DNA from: UBA4582 sp038106185
Lineage (GTDB): Bacteria > Pseudomonadota > Gammaproteobacteria > Pseudomonadales > Azotimanducaceae
Direction: 5' to 3'
NCBI GenBank assembly: GCA_038106185.1
Contig: JAYODE010000014.1
Coordinates: 11,376 to 75,375, forward strand
Length of the DNA stretch: 64,000 nt
The position numbers were made by a program, and so were the translations under genes. The notes below the pieces were generated by a model. The model was given only the letters and a program-made list of their open reading frames with translations. It was not told the DNA's origin and ran no database searches. This document shows positions 56,244-64,000 of the stretch, one piece after another. The first letter of the stretch is position 1; each line of letters opens with the position of its first letter.

Positions 56244-56660
56244 ATGACCAAAAACATCCTGCAACCCACCGCCGATCAGATTCGACAATTCAGAGACCGA
56301 AAAACAGGCGAGCCCATTGCGATGCTCAACTTACTGAAATTCAAAAGCCAGGCGATTTACGCAGACGGCCGACCTTCGACCCTCACGGGTGAGGCTGCCT
56401 ACAAACTTTATGGCGAAGCCTTCGAGCGGATAATGGTGCCAAAGGGTGCGAAGGTTTTGTACTCTGGGCAGGTACGCGGCTTTCTGATTGGCGAAGGAGA
56501 AGGCGCCTGGGATGCAATGGCCTTGATTCATTACCCTTCGACAGACGTCATGCTCGCCATGCTGCGCAATCCCGATTACCAGGCAGCCCAGCTCCATCGA
56601 GCAGCTGCTCTCGAGGGACAATTGCTGATTGAATGTGGGCCAGGTTTTTCTTTTGGCTAA
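56244..56660 (+). CDS. DUF1330 family protein
   Basis: 138 residues from the ATG at 56244; the frame extends to 56181 but the family start is MTKNILQPTADQIRQF. GEPIAMLNLLKFKS, GEAYKLYGEAFERIMVPKGAKVLYSG-like and LIHYPSTDVMLAMLRNPDYQAAQLHRAAALEGQLLIEC (in parts) match the longer DUF1330 group. Function unknown. Confidence 0.85.
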   Translation: MTKNILQPTADQIRQFRDRKTGEPIAMLNLLKFKSQAIYADGRPSTLTGEAAYKLYGEAFERIMVPKGAKVLYSGQVRGFLIGEGEGAWDAMALIHYPSTDVMLAMLRNPDYQAAQLHRAAALEGQLLIECGPGFSFG

Positions 56661-56689
56661 AAACCTTGGTCTTTCGCCGAAGGGTCATG

Positions 56690-56764
56690 CCTACCAGTAA
56701 GCCCTAGCCGTAAGCCCTAGCAGTAAGCGCTGCAAGTAAACCTGCCAGTAAACCTGCCAGTATG
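56690..56764. repeat. 12-13-bp tandem repeat between converging stops
   Basis: Six copies of a 12-13-bp unit (cctaccagtaag, ccctagccgtaag, ccctagcagtaag, cgctgcaagtaaa, cctgccagtaaa, cctgccagtatg) begin 30 bases after the DUF1330 stop and end two bases before the stop of the dioxygenase. Confidence 0.88.
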
Positions 56765-56766
56765 CC

Positions 56767-57720
56767 CTAGCCACGAAACTGGCTGATCTGAATTTCCTCG
56801 CCCTCATCCGAGTAGTCACCCGCTGCACGGCCGCGACGAAACTCCCCCCAATTGATGGGCCGGTAACGGGGGGGTTGCTTCTCGCTGGTCACCAAAGGTC
56901 GAACGACTGTTCTATTGGCCGGATTGAAGAAAAATGGTGCGCTGAAGCGCTCTTGCGTACTCGATGCCAGTACTCTGTGCTCAGGTGCCACGAAGCGGTC
57001 GTTGCTCCAGACCTGTAGCATGTCACCAATGTTAATAATCAAGCCGTCAGACACAGGCTCGATCGTGTGCCAGCAGCTATCACGATTAACCTGCAGTGCA
57101 GCCACCTCATCCTGCACCAATACAGTCAGGGCACCTGAGTCGGTATGCCGGCTAATGCCCAGATGACCCTGCTCCACCAGAGTGACCGGATCACGGGTCA
57201 AGGGCGCGGCGCACAAGGGGTAATAATTCAAGCGCGCAAAGCTGGTATGACCCGCAGTGAAATTCTCCAGCAATGACTGAGGTGGTAAGCCCAGCGCTTG
57301 AGCAATAGCAGTCATCAAACGCAGGCTCAGGGCTTCACACGCCTGAAACCAGACCCGCAGCGTGTCTTGGAACCCAGGCCAGTGTTGTGGCCACTGGGAC
57401 TGGCAACTTGCCTCGGCATCATGCCAGTCAGCCCCGTAGTCAAAGATCTCCTTCCAGTCGCGCACATTTTTCGTCAGCTCGCGATCATAAAAACCCATGG
57501 GATTGGTTTGAGTGCGCATAACGCTCTGTTTGACGAGCGCAGGGGCATGGAAAAATTCTTGGCAGGCTGTCAAAAACTGCTGCCGCAATTGCGGGTCGAT
57601 TCCATGAGATGTGACCTGAAAAAAACCCCATTCTTCACAAGCTTGAGCAATCTCGTCGACGGTCGACGCGTTACTCGGCAGATCAGAGATATCAATCGTG
57701 GGAACTATCAGTGTGCTCAT
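56767..57720 (-). CDS. Isopenicillin N synthase family Fe(II)/2-oxoglutarate dioxygenase
   Basis: 317 residues. The iron ligands are H192 and D194 (RHTDSG) and H248 (PEHRV), and R258-F-S260 is the RxS motif that holds 2-oxoglutarate. The N-terminus VPTIDISDLP and EEWGFFQVTSHGID are typical of plant-like 2OG dioxygenases. It hydroxylates or desaturates a small substrate, not known. A near-identical 64-bp piece of this gene (from residues 40-58) recurs at 63181. Confidence 0.92.
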   Translation of the reverse strand: MSTLIVPTIDISDLPSNASTVDEIAQACEEWGFFQVTSHGIDPQLRQQFLTACQEFFHAPALVKQSVMRTQTNPMGFYDRELTKNVRDWKEIFDYGADWHDAEASCQSQWPQHWPGFQDTLRVWFQACEALSLRLMTAIAQALGLPPQSLLENFTAGHTSFARLNYYPLCAAPLTRDPVTLVEQGHLGISRHTDSGALTVLVQDEVAALQVNRDSCWHTIEPVSDGLIINIGDMLQVWSNDRFVAPEHRVLASSTQERFSAPFFFNPANRTVVRPLVTSEKQPPRYRPINWGEFRRGRAAGDYSDEGEEIQISQFRG

Positions 57721-58215
57721 TGCTGGCTAGTCTACTTGAACTCAATGTGAATAGAATGAAGGGTAAGCCAAAAATCGCAAAGACGCCAATGGCCAAGCGC
57801 TATTTCGCAAGGACAGGCCAGAGTCACCCTCAAATTTCGATCTAACTTTTACTCAGACGCGCTTGCTTGGGGTTAACGCGCACTATTCTCTCTTGACCAA
57901 GTTAGGCGCCAGTTTTTCGCCTCTGGTTTGTCACCGAAAGATCCGCATGCTCAAGACAATGTTACTAATCGCGCAGTGCCAAAATGCGACGAATAAGCTC
58001 GAATCCAACAGCAATTCTCGGCTAAGGCGTTGCTCTGTTGGACCTATCGCTACCGACAACTTATATTTTGCCACAAGGTAAAGTCCTGAACCCCTAAATC
58101 GAACTCACCGCCAACCGCCTATCGCTTTCCAGATATAGCTTTTTGGTACTTGTTTATTGGGCAATGGCTGGCAGCCTGATACACTGATTGCGACACAGTA
58201 TCCTGCGCCTCCAAG
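57721..58215. other. Intergenic region upstream of the large protease
   Basis: 495 bases between the divergent dioxygenase and protease genes. It holds a 72-codon open frame (57863-58081) with no sign of coding. The region should contain both promoters. No RNA gene or repeat is seen. Confidence 0.6.
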
Positions 58216-61200
58216 ATGCAAGCTTTGAATCGAACTCAGATGCGAACCCAGATGCAAAACAGGCCAGTAAAAAAAAGAACTTCATCGCTCGAACCACATT
58301 CCCCAGGCTATTTAGCCAGACTAACCGTGGACACTGCCCTTAGACTGGCTGCGAGCACCAGTGCCAGACTACCTCTGCAGCGATCCCCTTTGAGGTGGCT
58401 CGCAACTTGTCTGTGTCTCGTTGTATTGTCTGCTTGTGGAGGTGGTGGAGGCGGCGGGAGCAGTCCCGAGGTGCAAGCTAATCGCCCACCTGTCTTGAAT
58501 GTCTCGACCGACCTGAAAATCAGTGAAGGCGCTACCCTTGTTACCACGATATCAGCCTCTGACCCGGACCTTGACACGCTGACCTTCACGCTATTCGGGC
58601 CCGACGCGATCCAGTTGAGCCTGACCAACAACCAGTTATCCTTCAAAAACCCGCCGTTATTTGCAACGCCAACAGATGCCAATCGAGACGGTATCTACGA
58701 GGTCAGTATTAGCGTGGCTGATGGCGCAGGCGGTGCTACAACGATCAATACGCAAATCTCTGTACAGAATGTGCTTGAAGGCCGCGTTGTCGACGCGCCG
58801 GTAGCCAACAGTAAGGTATTCTTGGATAACAATGCCAACAGGCGCCGAGACGCCAACGAACCGATATTTTCTTCCGATGACGCGGGATATTTTTCGGTGA
58901 CTGATATCGATGCCACTTGTCAGGCAAGCGGTGTCTGCGATGCTGTCATCATTGCCTTGGGTGGAGTTGATACTGCTACAGGTCAGGAGTTACCAGGGCT
59001 TGTTTTGTTTGGTGAATCTCTGGGGGATGAGGACTTTATCATCAGTCCCCTCTCAACTCTGCTGGTAATCAGCAGCACACCCGCAGCGGTGCTGACCGCT
59101 CTGGGTTTGACTCTGGACGCGGCTGCAGTCACTCGAACAGATCCTTGGGATCTTGCGAGTGCGAATGCCTTAGCAAGTCAAAAACTCCTGAGGGTCAATC
59201 AGCAAATTGGCTTATTCATGACGACGGCACAGACCCTGAGTCTAGATGTTACGGCAGAAGAGAGTACGATCGCTGTCGCTCAGGCCTTTAACGATGTGAT
59301 CACAAATCGTGCGACCTCTGGTCAAACACTGATTGACCTTACTCTACCTGAGACTATCAATGCGCTCATGGTCGCAGCGCTGGGTAGGTCTGATATCAAT
59401 ATCAATGTCGCTGCGAGCACATTGGCTGATTTTAATGCGGTGATCAACAGCGAAACACTGAACCCCCGTAGTGCTCAGATCGGGGCGGTTCTAAGAACCG
59501 TGCAGACTGACTTTCAAGTAGGCGTCGAGCAGTTACAGGCGGGTAGCTTGTCCACAACAGAATTTTCTGAAGAGGTCAGTGCTAAAACACTGATTACCGC
59601 ACTCGGGCCCAGTGCAGGTCTTCCGGATTTGGACACTGATGGCATTCCCGACGTTGTCGACGAAGACGACGATGGAGACGGCGTCCTCGATGCTAACGAT
59701 GCTTTTCCGTTAGACGCAAAGGAATCACTTGATACTGACAATGATGGTATCGGTAATAATGCCGACACGGACGACGATGGTGATGGCACCCTGGATATTA
59801 ACGACGCCTTTCCCCTTGATGCAAACGAAACTCTAGACACCGACAATGATGGNNNNNNNNNNNNNNNNNNNNNNNNNNNNNNNNNNNNNNNNNNNNNNNN
59901 NNNNNNNNNNNNNNNNNNNNNNNNNNNNNNNNNNNNNNNNNNNNNNNNNNNNCTAGACACCGACAATGATGGCCAGGGCAATAATGCCGATCTAGATGAT
60001 GATGGTGACGGCGTACGAGATACGAAAGATGCTTTTCCATTAGATCCAACAGAAACAATTGATACAGATGCTGATGGGATCGGCAATAATACTGACACTG
60101 ACGATGATGGTGATGGCGTCGATGATATAAGAGATGCAAACCCTCTCGACAGCACACTCACACCGCCAACTGCGGTCATTACGCTCGATGTCAGTGAAGG
60201 AGCAAGCCCCCTGTTGGTCACTGTCAGCGCCTCTGACAGTATCGCTGGATTCGGCTCCGATACTATCACAAGTTATACTTGGAATTTTGGTGATGGTAAT
60301 TCGTCAACTGAGGAAGTGACGACACATATCTACACTCAAGTCGGCAGCTTCAATTTATCGCTGACCCTAACTAACAGCGATGGATTTTCACACACTGCTT
60401 CGCAGACGATTACCACCAATCTTTTGACAGAATCTATAGTCCTTGAGGGCACCATCTCGGTCGCCAGCTCCCTGACAGTCGATAGCGACGTCAACGACTC
60501 TGGCAGCATACCAGTGGGCAACAATACGCTGGCGACTGCACAATTCGTCACAAATCCAGTTACGATTGGCGGGTTTGCTAACGAAGCCGGTACCGGACCC
60601 AACTTCGACGGTCGATCCAATCTTACGGATTCTGGCGACGAGTTTGATTCATACATCTTTAATGCCCTGGGCGGTGAGGTCATCAACCTGCGGATAGCGA
60701 CTCGCGGCCAGGGTGATCTTGACCTTTTGTTGTACGATAACAATGGTCAACTGGTCGATTTTTCGGTATCAGCGACGGACAATGAGTCCATCAGAGTTCC
60801 TGCTGGCGCGGCAACCTACGGTATTGTGGTGCAATCGTTTTCAGGTTTCTCAAACTACGTCTTGTCCGTTGGTCGAGACCCAACAATTGCTACTAACTCA
60901 GCAGCCAATGGCTCGACCCAGTTATTCATTGGCGACCTCGTCGTCAAGGCGCGAGACAGTCAACAAACTCCGCGCATGTCCACTCAGGCAGATAATGTGG
61001 TCGGCAGACAAGTTGATTCTCGCGCTGGCGCGCGGCTGTACAAGTTTGGTCTTAACATCACCGAGATGCTTGCACCGCGCATCCGCGCCAAGATGTTACC
61101 CAGAATTGCATCAAATAGTCCGAGTACGATTGAATTAAAGCTCGCCACGATTCTAGCTGCCAAGCAATTAAGCAAGCAAAACGATGTGGAATTCGCCGAA

Positions 61201-62988
61201 CCAAACTATCGGCTCACGACAATGCTAGAACCTAACGATACTTTTTATGAAAGACAATGGCACTATCGCAAACTGAATTTACCTGCTGCATGGGACAAAA
61301 CGACAGGCGCTAATAACGTGAAAATTGCCGTCCTGGATACAGGCGTTGTGGCCAACCATCCAGACTTGCAAGCCCGGCTGTCTGCCGATAGCTATGATTT
61401 TATTGAAGACTCAAGCAACGCCGGTGACGGCGATGGCGTAGACAGAGATGCCCGTGACCCAGGTGACGGTCAGGACAACGCTGCTTGCTCAACATCAAGT
61501 AGCCGAAGCAGTTCATTCCATGGTACCCACGTTGCTGGCACAATTGGGGCCGCTACCAACAACAACATTGGCGTTTCCGGCATTGCTTGGTCTGGCGAGA
61601 TCATGAACCTTCGCGTTCTGGGCTGCGAAGGCGGTAGTACTTTTGACATAGCCCAGGCTTTACTCTACGCCGCGGGTATTGAAAATGCTTATGGCTTAAG
61701 CCCGGTTCGAACAGCGGACGTCGCTAATCTGAGCTTGGGCGGCGGATCACCCAGTAATGTGCTGCTAAACGCAATCCGGGCCGCTCGCGCTTCAGGACTA
61801 ATAATTATTGCCGCCGCCGGCAACGATGGTAACGGAAGCCTATCTTATCCTGCGTCCTACGAGGGTGTAGTTTCCGTTGGGGCCACGGACATCAGCGACC
61901 AACGTGCGCCTTACTCTCAGTTCAATGCAATGATTGATATCGCTGCACCTGGCGGTGACTCATCGTCTGACCTTGACGCAGACGGGTTTCCTGATGGCGT
62001 CTTGAGCACTCTGGCAAGCCGCGAGGGTCGAACACAGATTGATTTTAATTATGGCTTTTACGACGGTACATCCATGGCAACTCCTCATGTCGCTGGTGTC
62101 GTCGCTTTGATGAAGGCAGTGAATCTTGGGCTAACACCGGACTCACTCGACCAACTGCTAAGTAGTGGCGCTATTACGGTCGACTTAGGCTTATCAGGTC
62201 GTGATGACGAGTTCGGCCATGGCAGACTTGATGCTTTCCTCGCGGTACAGGCTGCCCAGCAACTTGCGGCCGGCACTATACCAATAACAGACAACCCAGT
62301 GCTGGCCATCAGCCCACGACGAGTAACATTTGGCGCGACTCTTACTAAACAAAGCATCACTTTGTTTAACGCGGGAACTGGCGACCTCTCCATTTCAGAA
62401 TTCAAGCCATCATCCTCACGTATTACCGTGACACCACCCTCTAACTCAGCAGGTGTCGGCAGATATGAATTGACCCTCAATCGTGAGGGTGTCGCAGAGG
62501 GCCAGTACATGGAAAGCATTAGCATTGTTTCTAATGCCGGTAGAATCACGGTCAATGTACAATATGAAATTCCCAGTGCAAACCAAGAGATTGCTGGATC
62601 AGTCGGCGAGCTCTATGTTTTTCTTATCGATTGGTCCACAGGGGAATTTACCTTCCAACAATATCAGCCGAATTCTGGCCAGTACCAATACCGCTTTACG
62701 AACGTCACGCCAGGCGTCTACTTCATCATCGCTGGATCAGACCCTGACAACGACGGTTTCGTGGGGGGTGCAGGTGAGGCACTAGGCACCTACCCTAGCG
62801 AAGCTGATCCTCAGTTGGTCATCGCCAACAAGAGCATTAGCGGCTTGGATTTTGGCGTAACCTATGAGATTCCGCTAGAAGCTAACTCAGCAGTCAAGCA
62901 AGCGGGATCAGTTAAAAATGTGACTCAGCAGAACTGTCAGCCTGCAACTACTGGCGACTTACCTTGCATCGAGATTACGAGGCATTAA
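58216..62988 (+). CDS. Giant multidomain S8 (subtilisin-like) protease lipoprotein
   Basis: About 1590 residues with one in-frame gap (59853-59952). Residues 60-74 are a signal segment with lipobox LSAC and Cys74, then a Gly run. Domains: cadherin-like (about 88-190), an SdrD-B-like module VVDAPVANSKVFLDNN (about 196-260), a helical region to about 470, acidic thrombospondin type 3 repeats (473-650), PKD (651-735), PPC domain (795-890), an inhibitor-like segment, then S8 catalytic domain with D1041 (AVLDTGV), H1102 (HGTHVAGT) and S1286 (GTSMATPHVAG), and an Ig-like end. It would sit on the outer face of the outer membrane and cut proteins outside. The 70 residues before the lipobox are unusual: the real start may be the GTG at 58327. 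Confidence 0.9.
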   Translation: MQALNRTQMRTQMQNRPVKKRTSSLEPHSPGYLARLTVDTALRLAASTSARLPLQRSPLRWLATCLCLVVLSACGGGGGGGSSPEVQANRPPVLNVSTDLKISEGATLVTTISASDPDLDTLTFTLFGPDAIQLSLTNNQLSFKNPPLFATPTDANRDGIYEVSISVADGAGGATTINTQISVQNVLEGRVVDAPVANSKVFLDNNANRRRDANEPIFSSDDAGYFSVTDIDATCQASGVCDAVIIALGGVDTATGQELPGLVLFGESLGDEDFIISPLSTLLVISSTPAAVLTALGLTLDAAAVTRTDPWDLASANALASQKLLRVNQQIGLFMTTAQTLSLDVTAEESTIAVAQAFNDVITNRATSGQTLIDLTLPETINALMVAALGRSDININVAASTLADFNAVINSETLNPRSAQIGAVLRTVQTDFQVGVEQLQAGSLSTTEFSEEVSAKTLITALGPSAGLPDLDTDGIPDVVDEDDDGDGVLDANDAFPLDAKESLDTDNDGIGNNADTDDDGDGTLDINDAFPLDANETLDTDNDXXXXXXXXXXXXXXXXXXXXXXXXXXXXXXXXXXLDTDNDGQGNNADLDDDGDGVRDTKDAFPLDPTETIDTDADGIGNNTDTDDDGDGVDDIRDANPLDSTLTPPTAVITLDVSEGASPLLVTVSASDSIAGFGSDTITSYTWNFGDGNSSTEEVTTHIYTQVGSFNLSLTLTNSDGFSHTASQTITTNLLTESIVLEGTISVASSLTVDSDVNDSGSIPVGNNTLATAQFVTNPVTIGGFANEAGTGPNFDGRSNLTDSGDEFDSYIFNALGGEVINLRIATRGQGDLDLLLYDNNGQLVDFSVSATDNESIRVPAGAATYGIVVQSFSGFSNYVLSVGRDPTIATNSAANGSTQLFIGDLVVKARDSQQTPRMSTQADNVVGRQVDSRAGARLYKFGLNITEMLAPRIRAKMLPRIASNSPSTIELKLATILAAKQLSKQNDVEFAEPNYRLTTMLEPNDTFYERQWHYRKLNLPAAWDKTTGANNVKIAVLDTGVVANHPDLQARLSADSYDFIEDSSNAGDGDGVDRDARDPGDGQDNAACSTSSSRSSSFHGTHVAGTIGAATNNNIGVSGIAWSGEIMNLRVLGCEGGSTFDIAQALLYAAGIENAYGLSPVRTADVANLSLGGGSPSNVLLNAIRAARASGLIIIAAAGNDGNGSLSYPASYEGVVSVGATDISDQRAPYSQFNAMIDIAAPGGDSSSDLDADGFPDGVLSTLASREGRTQIDFNYGFYDGTSMATPHVAGVVALMKAVNLGLTPDSLDQLLSSGAITVDLGLSGRDDEFGHGRLDAFLAVQAAQQLAAGTIPITDNPVLAISPRRVTFGATLTKQSITLFNAGTGDLSISEFKPSSSRITVTPPSNSAGVGRYELTLNREGVAEGQYMESISIVSNAGRITVNVQYEIPSANQEIAGSVGELYVFLIDWSTGEFTFQQYQPNSGQYQYRFTNVTPGVYFIIAGSDPDNDGFVGGAGEALGTYPSEADPQLVIANKSISGLDFGVTYEIPLEANSAVKQAGSVKNVTQQNCQPATTGDLPCIEITRH
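59632..60150 (+). repeat. Calcium-binding thrombospondin type 3-like coding repeats
   Basis: Coding repeats of about 35 residues (105 bp) each: DTDNDGIGNNADTDDDGDG then LDINDAFPLDANETL, with several variants. The Asp-rich motifs fit Ca2+ binding. The gap at 59853 lies within the repeats, and identical 20-base flanks lie on either side, so the copy number is not reliable. Confidence 0.85.
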
Positions 62989-63073
62989 TCCTTCAATGTT
63001 TACTGAACGCCCCACTTGCAGAGGGTAGCTAACCAACTGATTAATTAACGTCTGTAACCCTACCATAAGGCAC

Positions 63074-63100
63074 AGGAATTTAAGGAATTTCAGGAATTTC
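63074..63100. repeat. 9-bp tandem repeat, 3 copies
   Basis: aggaattta, aggaatttc and aggaatttc, three direct copies 86 bases after the protease stop. A partial fourth follows. Confidence 0.7.
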
Positions 63101-63180
63101 AGGACATCCATCACCCTGACCTAATTGCTTAATTGTTCCAATTATGATTCTCTGAAGCGATTTTTTTAAGGTCTGGGCCG

Positions 63181-63244
63181 GGGCATCGTAAAATTCTTGG
63201 CAGGCTGTCAAAAACTGCTGCCGCAATTGCAGGTCGATTACATG
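63181..63244 (-). pseudogene. Displaced fragment of the dioxygenase gene
   Basis: 64 bases closely match 57543-57606 of the dioxygenase gene (the 40 bases at 63190-63229 are identical), giving IDLQLRQQFLTACQEF instead of IDPQLRQQFLTACQEF. It sits in an open frame on the minus strand among mobile-element remnants. It is too short to be functional and looks like a copied or recombined piece. Confidence 0.8.
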
Positions 63245-63439
63245 TCTTGAGGTCATTCGTTTGACCAAAACGGCCTGCCTTGGCCGCATGACTTCTTCAT
63301 TGTGGTAATCCTGCGCTGGACTAGTGTATCCCGGATGATTCTAATGTCTTATACGCCTATTTTATGGGATATTTACAGTAGAATTCGAACGGCAGTTAGT
63401 TAGTGAGACCTAAAAGGTGTCTAGCAAACTAGTGGCGAT

Positions 63440-63523
63440 TCACACCTCTTCGACCTTCATTCCTGCATCTGATTCCTTGAGTATCGAAACGATCTGGCTT
63501 TCGGTAAATCGTGATTTTTTCAT
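63440..63523 (-). pseudogene. IS3-family transposase OrfA, truncated
   Basis: A 27-codon frame starting ATG at 63523 with GGAGG upstream: MKKSRFTESQIVSILKESDA then GMKVEEV and stop. This is the N-terminus of IS3-family OrfA (the MKKSRFTEEQI type). The element end is at 63592 (TGTCCACTTCCCC, reading the minus strand), 69 bases before the ATG. The gene is cut off at about 63441. Confidence 0.82.
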
Positions 63524-63639
63524 TGTGGCCTCCTAAGATAATCATCTCAGAAAACTCCAATTATGAAAGTCTCAGTTTAGGGGAAGTGGACAGATTCGAA
63601 CACTCAAATCATTCGAATGATCTAATGCGATTTCGGCTA

Positions 63640-63968
63640 ACGCTATCAGCGGTAAATGTCGTAGCAGGTACGGATAGATTTTATGCCCTGGTGCCGGCTT
63701 TGTCGTCCGCGGTTTACGGTACAGCGCCTCTACGCCCATGCGCTATCAGTCTGGCCACACGCTTACGACCAATGCTAAAGCCTTCCTGACGCAGCAAGCT
63801 TCGCAACATTCGGGCACCAGCAAACGGAGACTCAAGATGGAGCCGATCAATCCTGACCATTATCTGTTGGTCTATCGCTAATATTGGTGCTGGCAAATAA
63901 TAAATCCCGCTGCGGCTCAGGCCCAGCAGTTTAGCCTGCCTTGAGCCCGAAACACAGTGCTCAAAGCG
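63640..63968 (-). pseudogene. IS3-family transposase OrfB fragment, frameshifted
   Basis: Two minus-strand frames match OrfB in sequence: 63968-63714 (LLGLSRSGIYY, IDRLHLESPFAGARMLRSLL) and, one frame over from 63739, MGVEALYRKPRTTKPAPGHK then YPYLLR. A frameshift joins them. It stops at about 63650 and the end of another IS copy follows at 63592, so two elements are broken against each other. Confidence 0.8.
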
Positions 63969-64000
63969 TCCTTACCATGTCCTTACTAGTAAACCTAAGA

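Noticed and set aside
26233..56764. CRISPR arrays
   Set aside because: The tandem arrays have no spacers: copies are directly adjacent and units are 9-21 bp, shorter than CRISPR repeats. No cas genes are seen.
59514..60269. 251-codon frame on the minus strand, rich in Ser and Pro
   Set aside because: It is the reverse of the Asp-rich calcium repeats of the protease and crosses the gap; composition follows from the repeats.
1..64000. tRNA or rRNA genes
   Set aside because: None was recognised in the intergenic spaces I read; a tRNAscan-SE search would settle it.

Overview
The window looks like part of a draft genome of an aerobic, probably marine, heterotrophic gammaproteobacterium. The evidence is gene content only: Dcp-type M3 oligopeptidase, TalB-type transaldolase, Gnd, MntP, a RfaH/NusG-like protein, many SDR, CoA-transferase and flavin enzymes, and PQQ dehydrogenases. 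Genus or family cannot be fixed from this. The sequence is a scaffold with nine placeholder gaps of exactly 100 N, at 26253, 28110, 35753, 37059, 39581, 42609, 49148, 55093 and 59853. Four of them have identical sequence on both sides.

Layout. 1-1.4 kb: end of a zinc/manganese ABC importer (binding protein, permease). 1.4-4.5 kb: flavin enzymes and an SDR. 4.9-8.9 kb: a minus-strand molybdenum hydroxylase operon (FAD, 2Fe-2S and Mo subunits) with a MoaD-like protein behind a strong terminator. 9-13 kb: HD-domain protein, two lipoproteins, cyclopropane fatty acid synthase. 13-22 kb: CoA transferase, Dcp, an M20-family protein with altered metal ligands, SDRs, a DMT transporter and a VOC protein. 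22-30 kb: a PQQ alcohol dehydrogenase with the DYD signature of lanthanide enzymes, next to a lipoprotein cytochrome with a CX3CH haem motif, then an amine-oxidase-like flavoprotein, a Baeyer-Villiger monooxygenase, a CoA transferase and a crotonase. This reads as oxidation of alcohols and ketones or terpenoid-like compounds to CoA thioesters. 30-36 kb: Gnd, and a sulfide module of a DUF442-SQR fusion followed by a SulP anion transporter.

36-46 kb: SDR, acyl-CoA synthetase, Tag-like glycosylase, GNAT, an OXA-type class D beta-lactamase, MntP, transaldolase, then a NusG-like protein and a MarR-type EPS regulator that normally head exopolysaccharide loci but have none here. 46-53 kb: a second, Tat-exported molybdenum hydroxylase (IorAB-like), a PQQ aldose dehydrogenase, a serine hydrolase and a DUF2235 protein. 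53-58 kb: PLP decarboxylase, nitroreductase, DUF1330 protein, Fe(II)/2-oxoglutarate-type dioxygenase. 58-63 kb: a very large multidomain S8 protease lipoprotein. 63-64 kb: a graveyard of IS3-family remnants with a displaced copy of 64 bp of the dioxygenase gene.

The feature that gene functions do not explain is a set of about a dozen intergenic short tandem arrays (unit 9-21 bp, each with its own sequence). All lie downstream of at least one gene and none lies between divergent genes; one overlaps the last codon of a gene. Some assembly gaps fall inside them.
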